Made by a program: the position numbers and the translations under genes
Notes under the pieces: generated by a model
The model's database searches: none
Told to the model about the DNA's origin: nothing
The model's input: the letters and a program-made list of their open reading frames with translations, nothing else
Shown: positions 1 to 6,786 of the stretch, piece after piece
Position numbering within the stretch: position 1 is the first letter of the stretch
Layout of the letters: each line of letters opens with the position of its first letter
Assembly: GCA_020430675.1 (NCBI GenBank)
Contig: JAGQJJ010000105.1
Span: forward strand, 1-9,226
Source of the DNA: Myxococcales bacterium
GTDB lineage: Bacteria; Myxococcota; Bradymonadia; UBA7976; UBA1532
DNA: 9,226 nucleotides
Direction: 5' to 3'

Positions 1-172
1 TGAAGCCTGCGTCTATGTGGCCCCGCGCCTGCTCGGCCGCGGCGTGCCGTTCATCGACCTGCCGTCGGCGCCCACCGTCGCGCAGGGCTGGTCGCTCGAC
101 GACGCCGAGATCACCCCGTGCGGACACGACGTGCGCATCCGGGGGCGAATCCGCTATCCTGCGCCCGGCTGA
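1..172 (+). CDS. ribD: RibD C-terminal end (reductase domain), 5' truncated
   Basis: Last 56 codons of a gene that enters from the left edge; the frame starts at base 2 and stops with TGA at 170-172. The residues read EACVYVAPRLLGRG near the start and end with CGHDVRIRGRIRY. This matches the tail of the RibD reductase domain, where a VAPxLLGG-like strand is followed by a linker and a final strand G-x-D-x-R-I. RibD is the bifunctional cytosolic deaminase/reductase that converts the GTP cyclohydrolase II product into 5-amino-6-ribitylamino-uracil phosphate. Only the end of the reductase half is visible, so catalytic residues cannot be judged. The identification rests on this short match together with ribE starting 20 bases downstream and ribB, ribH and nusB after it, which is the usual proteobacterial rib order. 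Confidence 0.8.
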   Translation, partial: EACVYVAPRLLGRGVPFIDLPSAPTVAQGWSLDDAEITPCGHDVRIRGRIRYPAPG

Positions 173-181
173 ATGCCCCAC

Positions 182-187
182 GGGAGG
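182..187 (+). promoter_or_regulatory. Ribosome binding site fixing the TTG start of ribE
   Basis: GGGAGG lies 5 bases before TTG at 193. It settles the ribE start: the frame stays open upstream to a GTG at 118, but that start would lie inside ribD and add residues absent from riboflavin synthases. The ATG at 173 is in another frame. Confidence 0.75.
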
Positions 188-192
188 CCCTC

Positions 193-870
193 TTGTTCAC
201 CGGACTGGTCGAGGCCACCGGCCGCCTGCGTCGCATCGAGACGCGCGGACCGGGCGTGCGCCTCACCCTCGCCGCGCCGCCCGCGCTGGTCGCCGAGCTG
301 ACGCTGGGCGAGAGCGTGGCGGTCGACGGCGCCTGCCTCACGGTGATCAGCGCCGCCGGTGACGCTTTTGCGGTCGACGCCTCGGGCGAGACCATGCAGC
401 GCACCACGCTCGGCGATCGGCGCCCCGGCGACCGCGTCAACCTTGAGCGCGCGCTGCGCATGGGCGACCGCCTCGGCGGCCACCTCGTCGCCGGCCATGT
501 CGACGCCACCGGCACCATTCGCGCCGTCGAACCGGCCGGCGAAGCGCGGCTCTTCCGCTTCACCGCCCCGCCCGAGGTCGCCCGCTACCTGGTGCCCAAG
601 GGCTCGATCGCCGTCGACGGCGTCAGCCTCACGGTCAACGGCGTCGACCGCGAAGGCTTCGACGTCGTGCTCATCCCGCATACCCAGCAGATCGTGCAGC
701 TCGCCGACAAGAAGCCCGGCGAGCGCGTCAATCTTGAAGCCGATCTCATCGGCAAGTACGTCGAGCGCCTGCTCGCGTGGCGCGACGGATCCCAGAGCCG
801 CCTCGGTGAAGGCGTCGACCTGGCCCTGCTCGCCCGCGCCGGCTTCCTCGGCGGTGGAGAGGCAACATGA
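193..870 (+). CDS. ribE: Riboflavin synthase, alpha subunit
   Basis: 225-residue cytosolic enzyme that dismutates two molecules of 6,7-dimethyl-8-ribityllumazine into riboflavin and the pyrimidine that RibH reuses. The TTG start at 193 gives the invariant N-terminus MFTGLVE. Two lumazine-binding repeats follow: the first (about residues 1-90) contains [13 protein letters not shown]. The second (about 91-195) contains [11 protein letters not shown] and [13 protein letters not shown], and ends at [11 protein letters not shown]. Length is slightly above the usual 200-220 because of a C-terminal tail. An ATGA overlap with ribB (867-870) implies translational coupling. Reactants come from RibH two genes downstream. 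The family assignment is secure. Confidence 0.96.
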   Translation: MFTGLVEATGRLRRIETRGPGVRLTLAAPPALVAELTLGESVAVDGACLTVISAAGDAFAVDASGETMQRTTLGDRRPGDRVNLERALRMGDRLGGHLVAGHVDATGTIRAVEPAGEARLFRFTAPPEVARYLVPKGSIAVDGVSLTVNGVDREGFDVVLIPHTQQIVQLADKKPGERVNLEADLIGKYVERLLAWRDGSQSRLGEGVDLALLARAGFLGGGEAT

Positions 871-2051
871 AAAAGGCCGACAGCGAGAGCATCGCCCGCG
901 TCGAGCGCGCGCTCGACGAGATTCGCAACGGGCGCATGGTCATCCTGGTCGATGACGAAGACCGCGAAAACGAAGGCGATCTGGTCATGGCCGCCGAGCT
1001 GGTCACCCCGGCGGCGATCAACTTCATGGCCCGCTACGGCCGCGGCTTGATCTGCCTGTCGCTGACCCCCGATCGCTGCGACAAGCTCGGCTTGCAGATG
1101 ATGGTGAACGAGAACCAGAGCGGCTTCGGCACCGCGTTCACCGTCAGCATCGAAGCCGCCCGCGGGGTCACCACCGGCATCAGCGCAGCCGATCGCGCTC
1201 ACACCGTGCGCACCGCGGTCGCGCCCGACGCGCGGGCCGAAGACCTCGCCCGCCCGGGCCATATCTTCCCGCTGCGCGCCAAGGCCGGCGGCGTGTTGGT
1301 GCGCACTGGCCAGACCGAAGGTTCGGTCGACCTCGCCCGCCTCGCCGGCCTCGCCCCGGCGGGCGTCATCTGCGAGATCATGAATGATGACGGCACGATG
1401 GCGCGCCGCCCGCAGCTTGAGGTCTTCGCCCAGACCCATGACCTCCTGATCCTGTCGATCGCCGACCTCATCCGCTATCGCCTCAACCGCGAGCGCCTGG
1501 TCGAAGCGACCGCCACCGCCGAGATCGAGATCGCCGAGATCGGCCGCTTCCGCGCGGTGACCTACCGCACCGTGGTCGATGACCTGGAGCACCTCGCGCT
1601 GGTCAAGGGCCAGCCCCTCGAAGACGAGGCCGTGCTCGGCCGCGTGCACCAGGAGAACGTGCTCGGCGACGTGTTCCGCATCGCGCCCGACGACAGCCGC
1701 TGGAAGCTGGAATACGCCCTGCGCCGCATGGAAGAAGAGGGCTGCGGGGTGCTGGTCTACCTGCAGAAGCCCGCGCCGCGCCTCGAAAATCAGCTCCACC
1801 TGCTCGAAGGCCGCGCCCCCCGCCTGCGCACCGTCGACCGCGGCGCAATCGGCCTGCCGCCCGACCTGCGCGAGTTTGGCATCGGCGCCCAGATTCTGCT
1901 CGACCAGGGCGTGCGCAAGCTGCGCCTGATGACAAGCAGCCCGAGCCGCATCAAGGGCATCGAGGGCTACGGCCTGCGCGTCGTCGAGACGCTGGCCTTC
2001 CCGCCGCGCCTGCAGGTCGTCGACGCCAATGCCAAGGGACAACAAGCATGA
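867..2051 (+). CDS. ribB: RibBX-type protein: DHBP synthase fused to a degenerate GTP cyclohydrolase II-like domain
   Basis: 394 residues. Residues 1-205 are 3,4-dihydroxy-2-butanone-4-phosphate synthase, which turns ribulose 5-phosphate into the four-carbon precursor used by RibH. Family signatures seen are [10 protein letters not shown] (29-38, with Glu34 matching the E. coli metal ligand Glu38), GHIFPL (His132) and [11 protein letters not shown]. The second metal-ligand position, His153 in E. coli, is Gln149 here ([12 protein letters not shown]). Residues about 210-394 retain the GTP cyclohydrolase II fold pattern ([32 protein letters not shown]). However, Cys54, Cys65 and Cys67 of E. coli RibA are all replaced, and the QEGRGIGL-type active-site loop is gone. 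That fits the known RibBX variant, in which the second half does not make the RibA product. The ATG at 867 has GGAGAGG 4 bases upstream. It overlaps ribE and ribH by 4 bases each. Confidence 0.92.
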   Translation: MKKADSESIARVERALDEIRNGRMVILVDDEDRENEGDLVMAAELVTPAAINFMARYGRGLICLSLTPDRCDKLGLQMMVNENQSGFGTAFTVSIEAARGVTTGISAADRAHTVRTAVAPDARAEDLARPGHIFPLRAKAGGVLVRTGQTEGSVDLARLAGLAPAGVICEIMNDDGTMARRPQLEVFAQTHDLLILSIADLIRYRLNRERLVEATATAEIEIAEIGRFRAVTYRTVVDDLEHLALVKGQPLEDEAVLGRVHQENVLGDVFRIAPDDSRWKLEYALRRMEEEGCGVLVYLQKPAPRLENQLHLLEGRAPRLRTVDRGAIGLPPDLREFGIGAQILLDQGVRKLRLMTSSPSRIKGIEGYGLRVVETLAFPPRLQVVDANAKGQQA

Positions 2052-2536
2052 GCGAGCCCAAGGTCTTCGAAGGCCACCTGAGCGCCCGCGGCCGCCGTTT
2101 TGCGCTGCTGGTCGGCCGGTTCAACAGCTTCGTCGTCGAGCCGCTGCTCGCTGGCGCCATCGACACGCTGGTCCGCCACGGGGCCGACCGCGCCGACCTG
2201 ACGATCTACCGTGTGCCCGGCGGCTGGGAGCTGCCCGTCGCCGCCAAACGCATCGCGCGCAAGGGCGGCGTCGACGCCATCATCGCCCTGGCCGCGGTCA
2301 TCCGCGGCTCGACGCCGCACTTCGATTACGTCGCGGGCGAGGCCACCAAAGGCCTGGCCCACGTCTCGCTCGACTTTGAACTGCCCGTCGCATTTGGCGT
2401 GCTGACCACCGACACCATCGAGCAGGCCGTCGAGCGCGCCGGCACCAAGGCGGGCAACAAGGGCGGCGAAGCGGCGCTTGCGGCGATCGAGATGGTCGAC
2501 CTGTTTGCGCGCATCGGCGGCGAGGAGGGCGCGTGA
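2048..2536 (+). CDS. ribH: 6,7-dimethyl-8-ribityllumazine synthase
   Basis: 162-residue enzyme that condenses 5-amino-6-ribitylaminouracil with 3,4-dihydroxy-2-butanone 4-phosphate, the RibB product, to give the lumazine substrate of RibE. It normally forms pentamers or 60-subunit capsids. Visible motifs are GRFN near the N-terminus and VPGGWELP (usually VPGAFELP). [12 protein letters not shown] carries His91, the likely acid/base residue, and [20 protein letters not shown] carries Arg130, which corresponds to the phosphate-binding arginine. Length is normal. The ATG overlaps the ribB stop (ATGA), with AAGGGA 8 bases upstream. The gene overlaps nusB by 4 bases (GTGA). Confidence 0.96.
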   Translation: MSEPKVFEGHLSARGRRFALLVGRFNSFVVEPLLAGAIDTLVRHGADRADLTIYRVPGGWELPVAAKRIARKGGVDAIIALAAVIRGSTPHFDYVAGEATKGLAHVSLDFELPVAFGVLTTDTIEQAVERAGTKAGNKGGEAALAAIEMVDLFARIGGEEGA

Positions 2537-3039
2537 TCTCGGTCCGCCGGGCGGCCCGCGAGGCGGCGCTGCTCATCCTGTTTGCGGTCGACACCCAGCA
2601 CCGCGGCGCCATCGAAGACGTCGAGCCGGCGCTGGCCGCCTTCCGCGACCACCTTCGCAGCGACGATGAGGTGCTCGGCGACCTGTTCTCCGACGACGAA
2701 GCGCCCGCGCCCGGCCTCATCCAGCGCGCCCGCCGCGCGCTCGACGGCAACCAATGGCCCTTTGTCGAGCGCCTCGTGCGCGGCGTCGCCAGCCACTCGC
2801 GCGCCATCGACGAGATCGTCGGCCGCAGCTCGCTGAACTGGAAGGTCAAGCGCATGGGCCGCGTCGACCGCAACGTGCTGCGCCTCGCCGCCTACGAGCT
2901 GGCCTTCGAGGGCGACGTGCCCAGCAAGGCCACGCTCAACGAAGCCATCGAGATCGCCAAGCGCTACGGCAGCGAAGACAGCGGCAAGTTTGTCAACGGC
3001 ATCCTCGACCGCATCGCGCAGGATCTGGAGCGCGTCTGA
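2533..3039 (+). CDS. nusB: Transcription antitermination factor NusB
   Basis: 168-residue all-helical RNA-binding protein. With NusE (ribosomal protein S10) it binds boxA and supports processive transcription of rRNA operons. Family features are the start [17 protein letters not shown], the central [22 protein letters not shown], and the C-terminal [15 protein letters not shown] followed by [14 protein letters not shown]. It is longer than the roughly 140-residue E. coli protein because of an acidic insertion at about residues 37-65 ([18 protein letters not shown]). The GTG start at 2533 overlaps the ribH stop and is preceded by GAGGAGGG. A position behind ribH is common in proteobacteria. 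Transcription of nusB with rib genes reflects conserved co-location, not a shared pathway. Confidence 0.95.
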   Translation: MISVRRAAREAALLILFAVDTQHRGAIEDVEPALAAFRDHLRSDDEVLGDLFSDDEAPAPGLIQRARRALDGNQWPFVERLVRGVASHSRAIDEIVGRSSLNWKVKRMGRVDRNVLRLAAYELAFEGDVPSKATLNEAIEIAKRYGSEDSGKFVNGILDRIAQDLERV

Positions 3040-3446
3040 TGCGGACGCCCGCGCTGCCGCCGGCGACCCTCGACACCCTGCGCGCCGAGCCGCCCGACCC
3101 GTTGCTGCTGGCGGTGTACCTCGACGGTCGCCCCCTGCACGGCCTCACCGGCCGCATCGACTGGCGCCTCGGCGGCATGCTCTCGACGATGGTCGCCACC
3201 GGCGCGCTCACCCGCGACGGCGGCCCGCTACTCATCCCCACGCACCCATTGCTGCCCGCCGGCCGCCTGCTGCTGGTGCGCGTCGGCGCCGCCACGCCCG
3301 CCGATCTGGCCCGCCTCGCCCGCGGCCTGCACGGCGACCGACCCGCGCTCTGCCCCGCGGACTTCGGCTTCACGCCCGCCGAGGTCGCCGCCGCGTTCGG
3401 GGGCGAAGTCCGCCTCTACGAGCCGCCGGCCTACGAGCTGCGTTGA
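3039..3446 (+). CDS. Stand-alone protein resembling the N-terminal domain of M17 leucyl aminopeptidase
   Basis: 135-residue protein starting at the ATG that overlaps the nusB stop by one base (TGATG); GGAG lies 8 bases upstream. Residues 18-60 contain LLLAVYLDGRPLHGLTG, DWRLGGMLSTMV and a glycine turn leading to PLLIPT; residues 70-78 read GRLLLVRVG. This pattern (DDRPLxGxxGxxDWRLxGxLS, then a hydrophobic strand ending in a glycine) is what I recognise from the macro-like N-terminal domain of M17 leucyl aminopeptidases. Single-domain versions occur in deltaproteobacterial-type genomes, sometimes near nusB. The catalytic peptidase domain and its metal-binding residues are wholly absent, so peptidase activity is not expected. 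Function is unknown; ligand binding is a guess from the fold. The stop overlaps the next gene (TTGA). Confidence 0.72.
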   Translation: MRTPALPPATLDTLRAEPPDPLLLAVYLDGRPLHGLTGRIDWRLGGMLSTMVATGALTRDGGPLLIPTHPLLPAGRLLLVRVGAATPADLARLARGLHGDRPALCPADFGFTPAEVAAAFGGEVRLYEPPAYELR

Positions 3447-4171
3447 GGCGCCGGCGCCGACCGCGGCTGGCCTTCGGTGGCCCCGCGCTGCCCCGGCGCG
3501 GTCTGCGCCGCCCGCTGCGCCTGCTTGTCCTGCTCGTCCTCGCCACGCTGCTGATCGCGCGCCTCTTTGTCATCGAGGTGGTCGTCGTGCGCGGCGACAC
3601 CATGGCGCCCAACGTGCTCGATGGCGACATCCTGCTGGTCGTGCAGCACGCCGAGCCGGCGCTGGGCGACGTGGTGCTGGTTGAGGTCGGCGGCCGCACC
3701 GTGTTGCGGCGCGTGCTGGGCCTGCCCGGCGACCGCCTCGCCATCGAAGAGGGCGCCATCACCCGCAACGGCCTCGCGATGGAGATCACCCCGCTGCCGC
3801 CCGTCGGTTTCATGGACCCCGAGACCCATCATCCGCGCGAGCAGCAGGCCCATATCGAGCGTTTCAGCGATGGCCGTGGCCATATCGTGCTCGACGACCA
3901 CACCGGCAGCGCGCGCCCGTGGACGCTGACGGTGCCCGAGGTCGAAGTCCCGCCGGGCCACCTCTACGTGCTGTGTGACAATCGCCGCGCCTGCCCGCTC
4001 GACGAGCGCGCCGGCCTCATCGCGCGCGGCGCCCTCGACGGGGTCATCGAACGGCTGCTCTGGTATGGCGATGGCCGGCTCGAGTCGCCCGGCCCGCAGC
4101 CGCTCTACGGCATGGGGGTGCCGGTGGCCAGCTCGACCGGGTCGTTCTCGACCGACTCGCCGCGGAAGTAG
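3443..4171 (+). CDS. Signal peptidase I-like membrane protein with both catalytic residues replaced
   Basis: 242 residues if it starts at TTG 3443, which overlaps the preceding stop. No ATG occurs in frame before the active-site region, and a later GTG would remove the membrane anchor. Layout: arginine-rich N-terminus (RRRRRPR), one membrane segment at about 28-50 (LRLLVLLVLATLLIARLFVIEVV), then a periplasmic S26-type domain. Family boxes are recognisable: RGDTMAPNVLDGDILLV (usually SGSMxPTLxxGDxxLV), VLRRVLGLPGD (usually xKRVIGLPGD) and YVLCDNRRACPLDER (usually GDNRxxSxDSR). The nucleophilic Ser is Thr53 and the general-base Lys is Arg89. Box E also has Cys178 for Gly. True signal peptidases cut signal sequences with a Ser/Lys dyad; this one is probably inactive or altered. 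It overlaps the opposite-strand gene by 67 bases. Confidence 0.82.
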   Translation: MRRRRRPRLAFGGPALPRRGLRRPLRLLVLLVLATLLIARLFVIEVVVVRGDTMAPNVLDGDILLVVQHAEPALGDVVLVEVGGRTVLRRVLGLPGDRLAIEEGAITRNGLAMEITPLPPVGFMDPETHHPREQQAHIERFSDGRGHIVLDDHTGSARPWTLTVPEVEVPPGHLYVLCDNRRACPLDERAGLIARGALDGVIERLLWYGDGRLESPGPQPLYGMGVPVASSTGSFSTDSPRK

Positions 4172-4935
4172 AGCGTCAGGAAGCTCACCGTCGCCGCTTC
4201 GAGCCCCCACTCCGCCGTGCGCTGACCCAGCGCATGGACGAGGCAGGCGCTCACCTGACGGTCGACCAGCCCATCGACCGCCACCCGCGGCGTGTCGGCG
4301 GTGCCGACCACCGACGTCGTGACTTCGATGGTCAGCGCGCCTTGAATGATCCGGGAATGCTTCAGCGCGTCGCGCAGGCATTGCTCGCCCACCTCGCTGC
4401 CGAGCCGCGCCAGCTTCAGCGCGTCCCCTCCGCCCTGCTCGAACACCGCCGAGCCGCGGACGCGGGTGGTGAAGCTGCGCTCGGGTTCGGGCGGCGCGTC
4501 CAGATCGCGGTGCGCGATCACCATGTCGCCGCGCCGCAGCAGCAGCTCCTTGACGTCGAGCTCGTCGCATTTGGGCCCGTTCTCGACCGGGCAATCGCTC
4601 TCGGGATGCTGTCCGCCGACCACCAGCTCCAGCGGATCAACGCTCGGCTCCAGGCCCCAGCCCAGGCTGCTCGGCCCGACGTGCATCAGGATCTCGGTCG
4701 GCACGACGTTGAGCTTGATCGCGCCTTCGCGCAGCGCGTTGGGCGCCAGATCGGTCCGCGGCTCGACCAGCGCCAGGCCGTTGGTCGCGTCGTAGGCCTT
4801 GATCCGAAACTCGTCGGCGCCGAGCACGACGAGCACGCGATCGCCGCTGCGACACGCGCCCCCGCTCGCCGGGAGTTCGGACCACCCGCAAACGGGAAGC
4901 CCCAGAAAGCTCAGGACCAGAACCAGCCGCATCAT
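4105..4935 (-). CDS. Secreted protein of unknown function with an AgmX/PglI-like C-terminal region
   Basis: 276 residues on the reverse strand. A double ATG at 4935/4932 begins the likely signal peptide (RLVLVLSFLGLPVCGWSELPA), with AAGAAG 8 bases upstream. Cys16 is not in a good lipobox, so cleavage by signal peptidase I and export to the periplasm or beyond is more likely. Residues 30-165 match nothing I can name and include a cysteine pair at 115 and 123. Residues about 180-258 have QCLRDALKHSRIIQGALTIEV, cut short here, then VDGLVDRQVSACLVHAL. A Cys before QGxLxIxV and a second Cys after a VDGxVDxxV segment (Cys186, Cys231) recalls the AgmX/PglI C-terminal domain of myxobacterial proteins, related to TonB-type C-termini. 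That similarity is moderate. It diverges from nfeD and overlaps the signal-peptidase-like gene at its 3' end. Confidence 0.68.
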   Translation of the reverse strand: MMRLVLVLSFLGLPVCGWSELPASGGACRSGDRVLVVLGADEFRIKAYDATNGLALVEPRTDLAPNALREGAIKLNVVPTEILMHVGPSSLGWGLEPSVDPLELVVGGQHPESDCPVENGPKCDELDVKELLLRRGDMVIAHRDLDAPPEPERSFTTRVRGSAVFEQGGGDALKLARLGSEVGEQCLRDALKHSRIIQGALTIEVTTSVVGTADTPRVAVDGLVDRQVSACLVHALGQRTAEWGLEAATVSFLTLYFRGESVENDPVELATGTPMP

Positions 4936-5121
4936 CGAAGCATCTTCTTGACCAGTGACGGCCCCCCGCGGGCCTGGACCGGGCAACGCCGGTGTCGTCC
5001 GCTGAAACCGGCCACACCGTCGCTGTATTTCATCACCCCACGCGTCGCTTGCATAGCCCAGCCACGCAACTTGGGGTTTACGGCCCCGGCGAGCCCGGGT
5101 ATGACCACGGTGGAGGTCTTG
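4936..5121. promoter_or_regulatory. Divergent intergenic region between the secreted-protein gene and nfeD
   Basis: The 186 bases between two divergent starts are the longest non-coding stretch in the window and should contain promoters for both directions. Base composition is more AT-containing around 5021-5082 than in the coding flanks. A candidate rightward promoter is TTTACG at 5077-5082, a 17-base spacer and TATGAC at 5100-5105; each box matches 4 of 6 sigma-70 consensus positions, and the leader would be very short. No operator or riboswitch was recognised. Confidence 0.45.
5112..5116 (+). promoter_or_regulatory. Ribosome binding site fixing the nfeD start
   Basis: GGAGG lies 5 bases before the ATG at 5122. 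It favours this start over the in-frame ATG at 5101, which has no comparable site. Starting at 5122 also gives a clean signal peptide. Confidence 0.75.
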
Positions 5122-6768
5122 ATGGGCAAGCCCCGACCGAAAGCGCGCCCACCCGTCGCCGGCATCTGGCTCGGGCTCGTCCTGCTTGGGCTGCTGCTCT
5201 CGCTTGCCGCCCGCGCCCAGGCGCCCGCAACGCCGGGCCGTGCGATCGCCGAGAAGGCGAAGGACGCCTCCGAGAAGGCCAAAGAGGCGATCGATCGCAA
5301 GAAGGACGGCCCGCTCGCCGACCGCGAGATCGACGCTGGCGCCCCGGACGCGGCCCAAGATGAAAACGGTGCGGCCAAAGCCGACGCCGCCGACGCGCCA
5401 GTGCACCCGTTCGAGAAGAAGCCCCTCGGCCCGCTGCCCAAGCTCGACACCAACGACGGCCGCGGCCTGCGCGCGGTGGTCATCCCGATCAAAGGCACCA
5501 TCGAACCCGGCATCGCCGCGTTCATCGACCGCGCCCTCGCCAGCTCCGAAGGCGCCGCGGTCATCATCTTCGACGTCGACACGTTCGGCGGCCGCGTCGA
5601 CGCCGCGGTGCGCATCCGCGACGCCCTGCTCGCCAGCCGCACGCCGGTCGTCGCGTTTGTGCACAACCGCGCCATCAGCGCCGGCGCGCTGATCAGCTTC
5701 GCCGCCGACCACATCGTCTTCGCCAACGGCGCCAGCATGGGCGCCGCCACGCCCATCCAGCTCCAGGGCGGCCAGGCCGAAGCCGTCGGCGAGAAGATGG
5801 TCAGCTATATGCGCGCCGAGATGCGCGCCACCGCCGAGGCCAACGGCCGCTCGGGGTTGCTCGCCGAGGCCATGGTCGACGCCGACGTGGCCATCGAAGG
5901 CGTCATCGCCAAGGGAAAGCTGCTCACCGTCGACACCAAACAGGCCATGGAGTACGGCATCGGCAACGCCCAGCTCGACTCGGTCGAGGCCATCCTCGGC
6001 GAGATGGGCCTCTCGGCGGCGACCATCGACCGCCCCACCGAGAACTGGGCCGAGCGCCTCGCCCGCTTCCTCACCGACCCCACCGTCGCCGGCCTGCTCA
6101 TGTCGATCGGCATGCTCGGCCTGCTGCTCGAGTTCTACACCCCCGGCTTCGGCTTCGCGGGCGGCATCGGCATCGCCTGCCTGGTGCTGTTCTTCGCCGG
6201 CCATATGGTCGCCGACCTGGCCGGCTGGGAAGAAGTGGTGCTCTTTGTGCTCGGCCTCGCCGCGCTGGGAGTCGAGGTGTTTGTCATCCCCGGCTTCGGC
6301 GTGGTGGGCGTGATCGGCATCGGGCTCATCGCCACCAGCCTCATCATGGCCCTGCTCGGCTTGCCGATGAGCACCTCGTGGGAGGTCGGCGCGTTCGGCG
6401 ACGCGCTCGGCGCGGTGATGCTGGCGCTGGTCGCCGCGGGCGTGGGCGCGATCATCGTGATCCGCTTCCTGCCGCAGACCATCCTCGGCCGCTGGCTGGT
6501 GCTGCGGCACACGCTCGGTGGCAGCGCCACCGGCGAAGCCCCCGCGCCCGATCAGCCCTGGCAGGCCGCGCAGAGCGACCGCCGCCGCTTCCTCAACGCC
6601 CGCGGCGCCGCCGTCACCGACTTGCACCCCGTCGGCAAGATGCGCATCGGCGATGATGTGCTCGACGTCGTCAGCCGCGACCGCTGGATCGCCGCCGGAA
6701 CCCCGCTCAAGGTCGTCTTGACCGAAGGCATGCGCGTCGTCGTCATCGAAGACGACGACGCAGTCTGA
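5122..6768 (+). CDS. NfeD family membrane serine protease (ClpP-class), long form
   Basis: 548 residues. A signal peptide or first membrane segment spans about 13-34 (GIWLGLVLLGLLLSLAARAQA). A charged, Ala/Lys/Asp-rich linker runs to about residue 110. The ClpP/crotonase-like protease domain (about 113-305) has FDVDTFGGRVDAAVRIRDAL and NRAISAGALISFAAD, followed by GAATPIQL. Ser186 and Lys225 (GEKMVSYMRAEM) fit the Ser/Lys dyad of NfeD1b proteases, 39 residues apart as expected for the family. Membrane helices follow at about 318-460, then a soluble C-terminal domain (about 485-548, NARGAAVTDLHPVGKMRIG) of the OB-fold NfeD type. Family members cut stomatin/flotillin-type partners or support membrane homeostasis, and floA begins 18 bases downstream, the classic pairing (B. 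subtilis YqeZ-YqfA). The protease domain is expected outside the cytoplasm. Confidence 0.93.
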   Translation: MGKPRPKARPPVAGIWLGLVLLGLLLSLAARAQAPATPGRAIAEKAKDASEKAKEAIDRKKDGPLADREIDAGAPDAAQDENGAAKADAADAPVHPFEKKPLGPLPKLDTNDGRGLRAVVIPIKGTIEPGIAAFIDRALASSEGAAVIIFDVDTFGGRVDAAVRIRDALLASRTPVVAFVHNRAISAGALISFAADHIVFANGASMGAATPIQLQGGQAEAVGEKMVSYMRAEMRATAEANGRSGLLAEAMVDADVAIEGVIAKGKLLTVDTKQAMEYGIGNAQLDSVEAILGEMGLSAATIDRPTENWAERLARFLTDPTVAGLLMSIGMLGLLLEFYTPGFGFAGGIGIACLVLFFAGHMVADLAGWEEVVLFVLGLAALGVEVFVIPGFGVVGVIGIGLIATSLIMALLGLPMSTSWEVGAFGDALGAVMLALVAAGVGAIIVIRFLPQTILGRWLVLRHTLGGSATGEAPAPDQPWQAAQSDRRRFLNARGAAVTDLHPVGKMRIGDDVLDVVSRDRWIAAGTPLKVVLTEGMRVVVIEDDDAV

Positions 6769-6773
6769 TCGAG

Positions 6774-6779
6774 AAAGGA
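6774..6779 (+). promoter_or_regulatory. Ribosome binding site for the GTG start of floA
   Basis: AAAGGA lies 7 bases before GTG at 6787, in the 18-base gap after nfeD. It supports the GTG start, which places the hydrophobic segment directly at the N-terminus as in other FloA proteins. Confidence 0.65.
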
Positions 6780-6786
6780 CTCGCCC

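Noticed and set aside
118..192. GTG start upstream extending ribE
   Set aside because: Lies inside ribD; MFTGLVE is the conserved riboflavin synthase N-terminus and GGGAGG points to TTG 193.
585..2045. Long reverse-strand open frame opposite ribE and ribB
   Set aside because: Shadow of the rib genes with skewed composition and no recognisable motif.
4960..4974. GC hairpin GGCCC-N5-GGGCC as a terminator
   Set aside because: Only a 5-bp stem with no T-tract, and it sits in the 5' leader of the reverse-strand gene where a terminator is not expected; at most a leader hairpin.
5038..5054. TTGCAT at 5049-5054 as the -12 box of a sigma-54 promoter
   Set aside because: The required GG of the -24 box is absent at the right spacing.
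4234..5121. In-frame upstream extension of nfeD through the reverse-strand gene
   Set aside because: There is no stop, but the extension is antisense to the secreted-protein gene, lacks NfeD-like sequence, and the signal peptide plus GGAGG place the start at 5122.
5101..5121. Alternative nfeD start at ATG 5101
   Set aside because: In frame but without a good ribosome binding site; GGAGG lies between it and the ATG at 5122.
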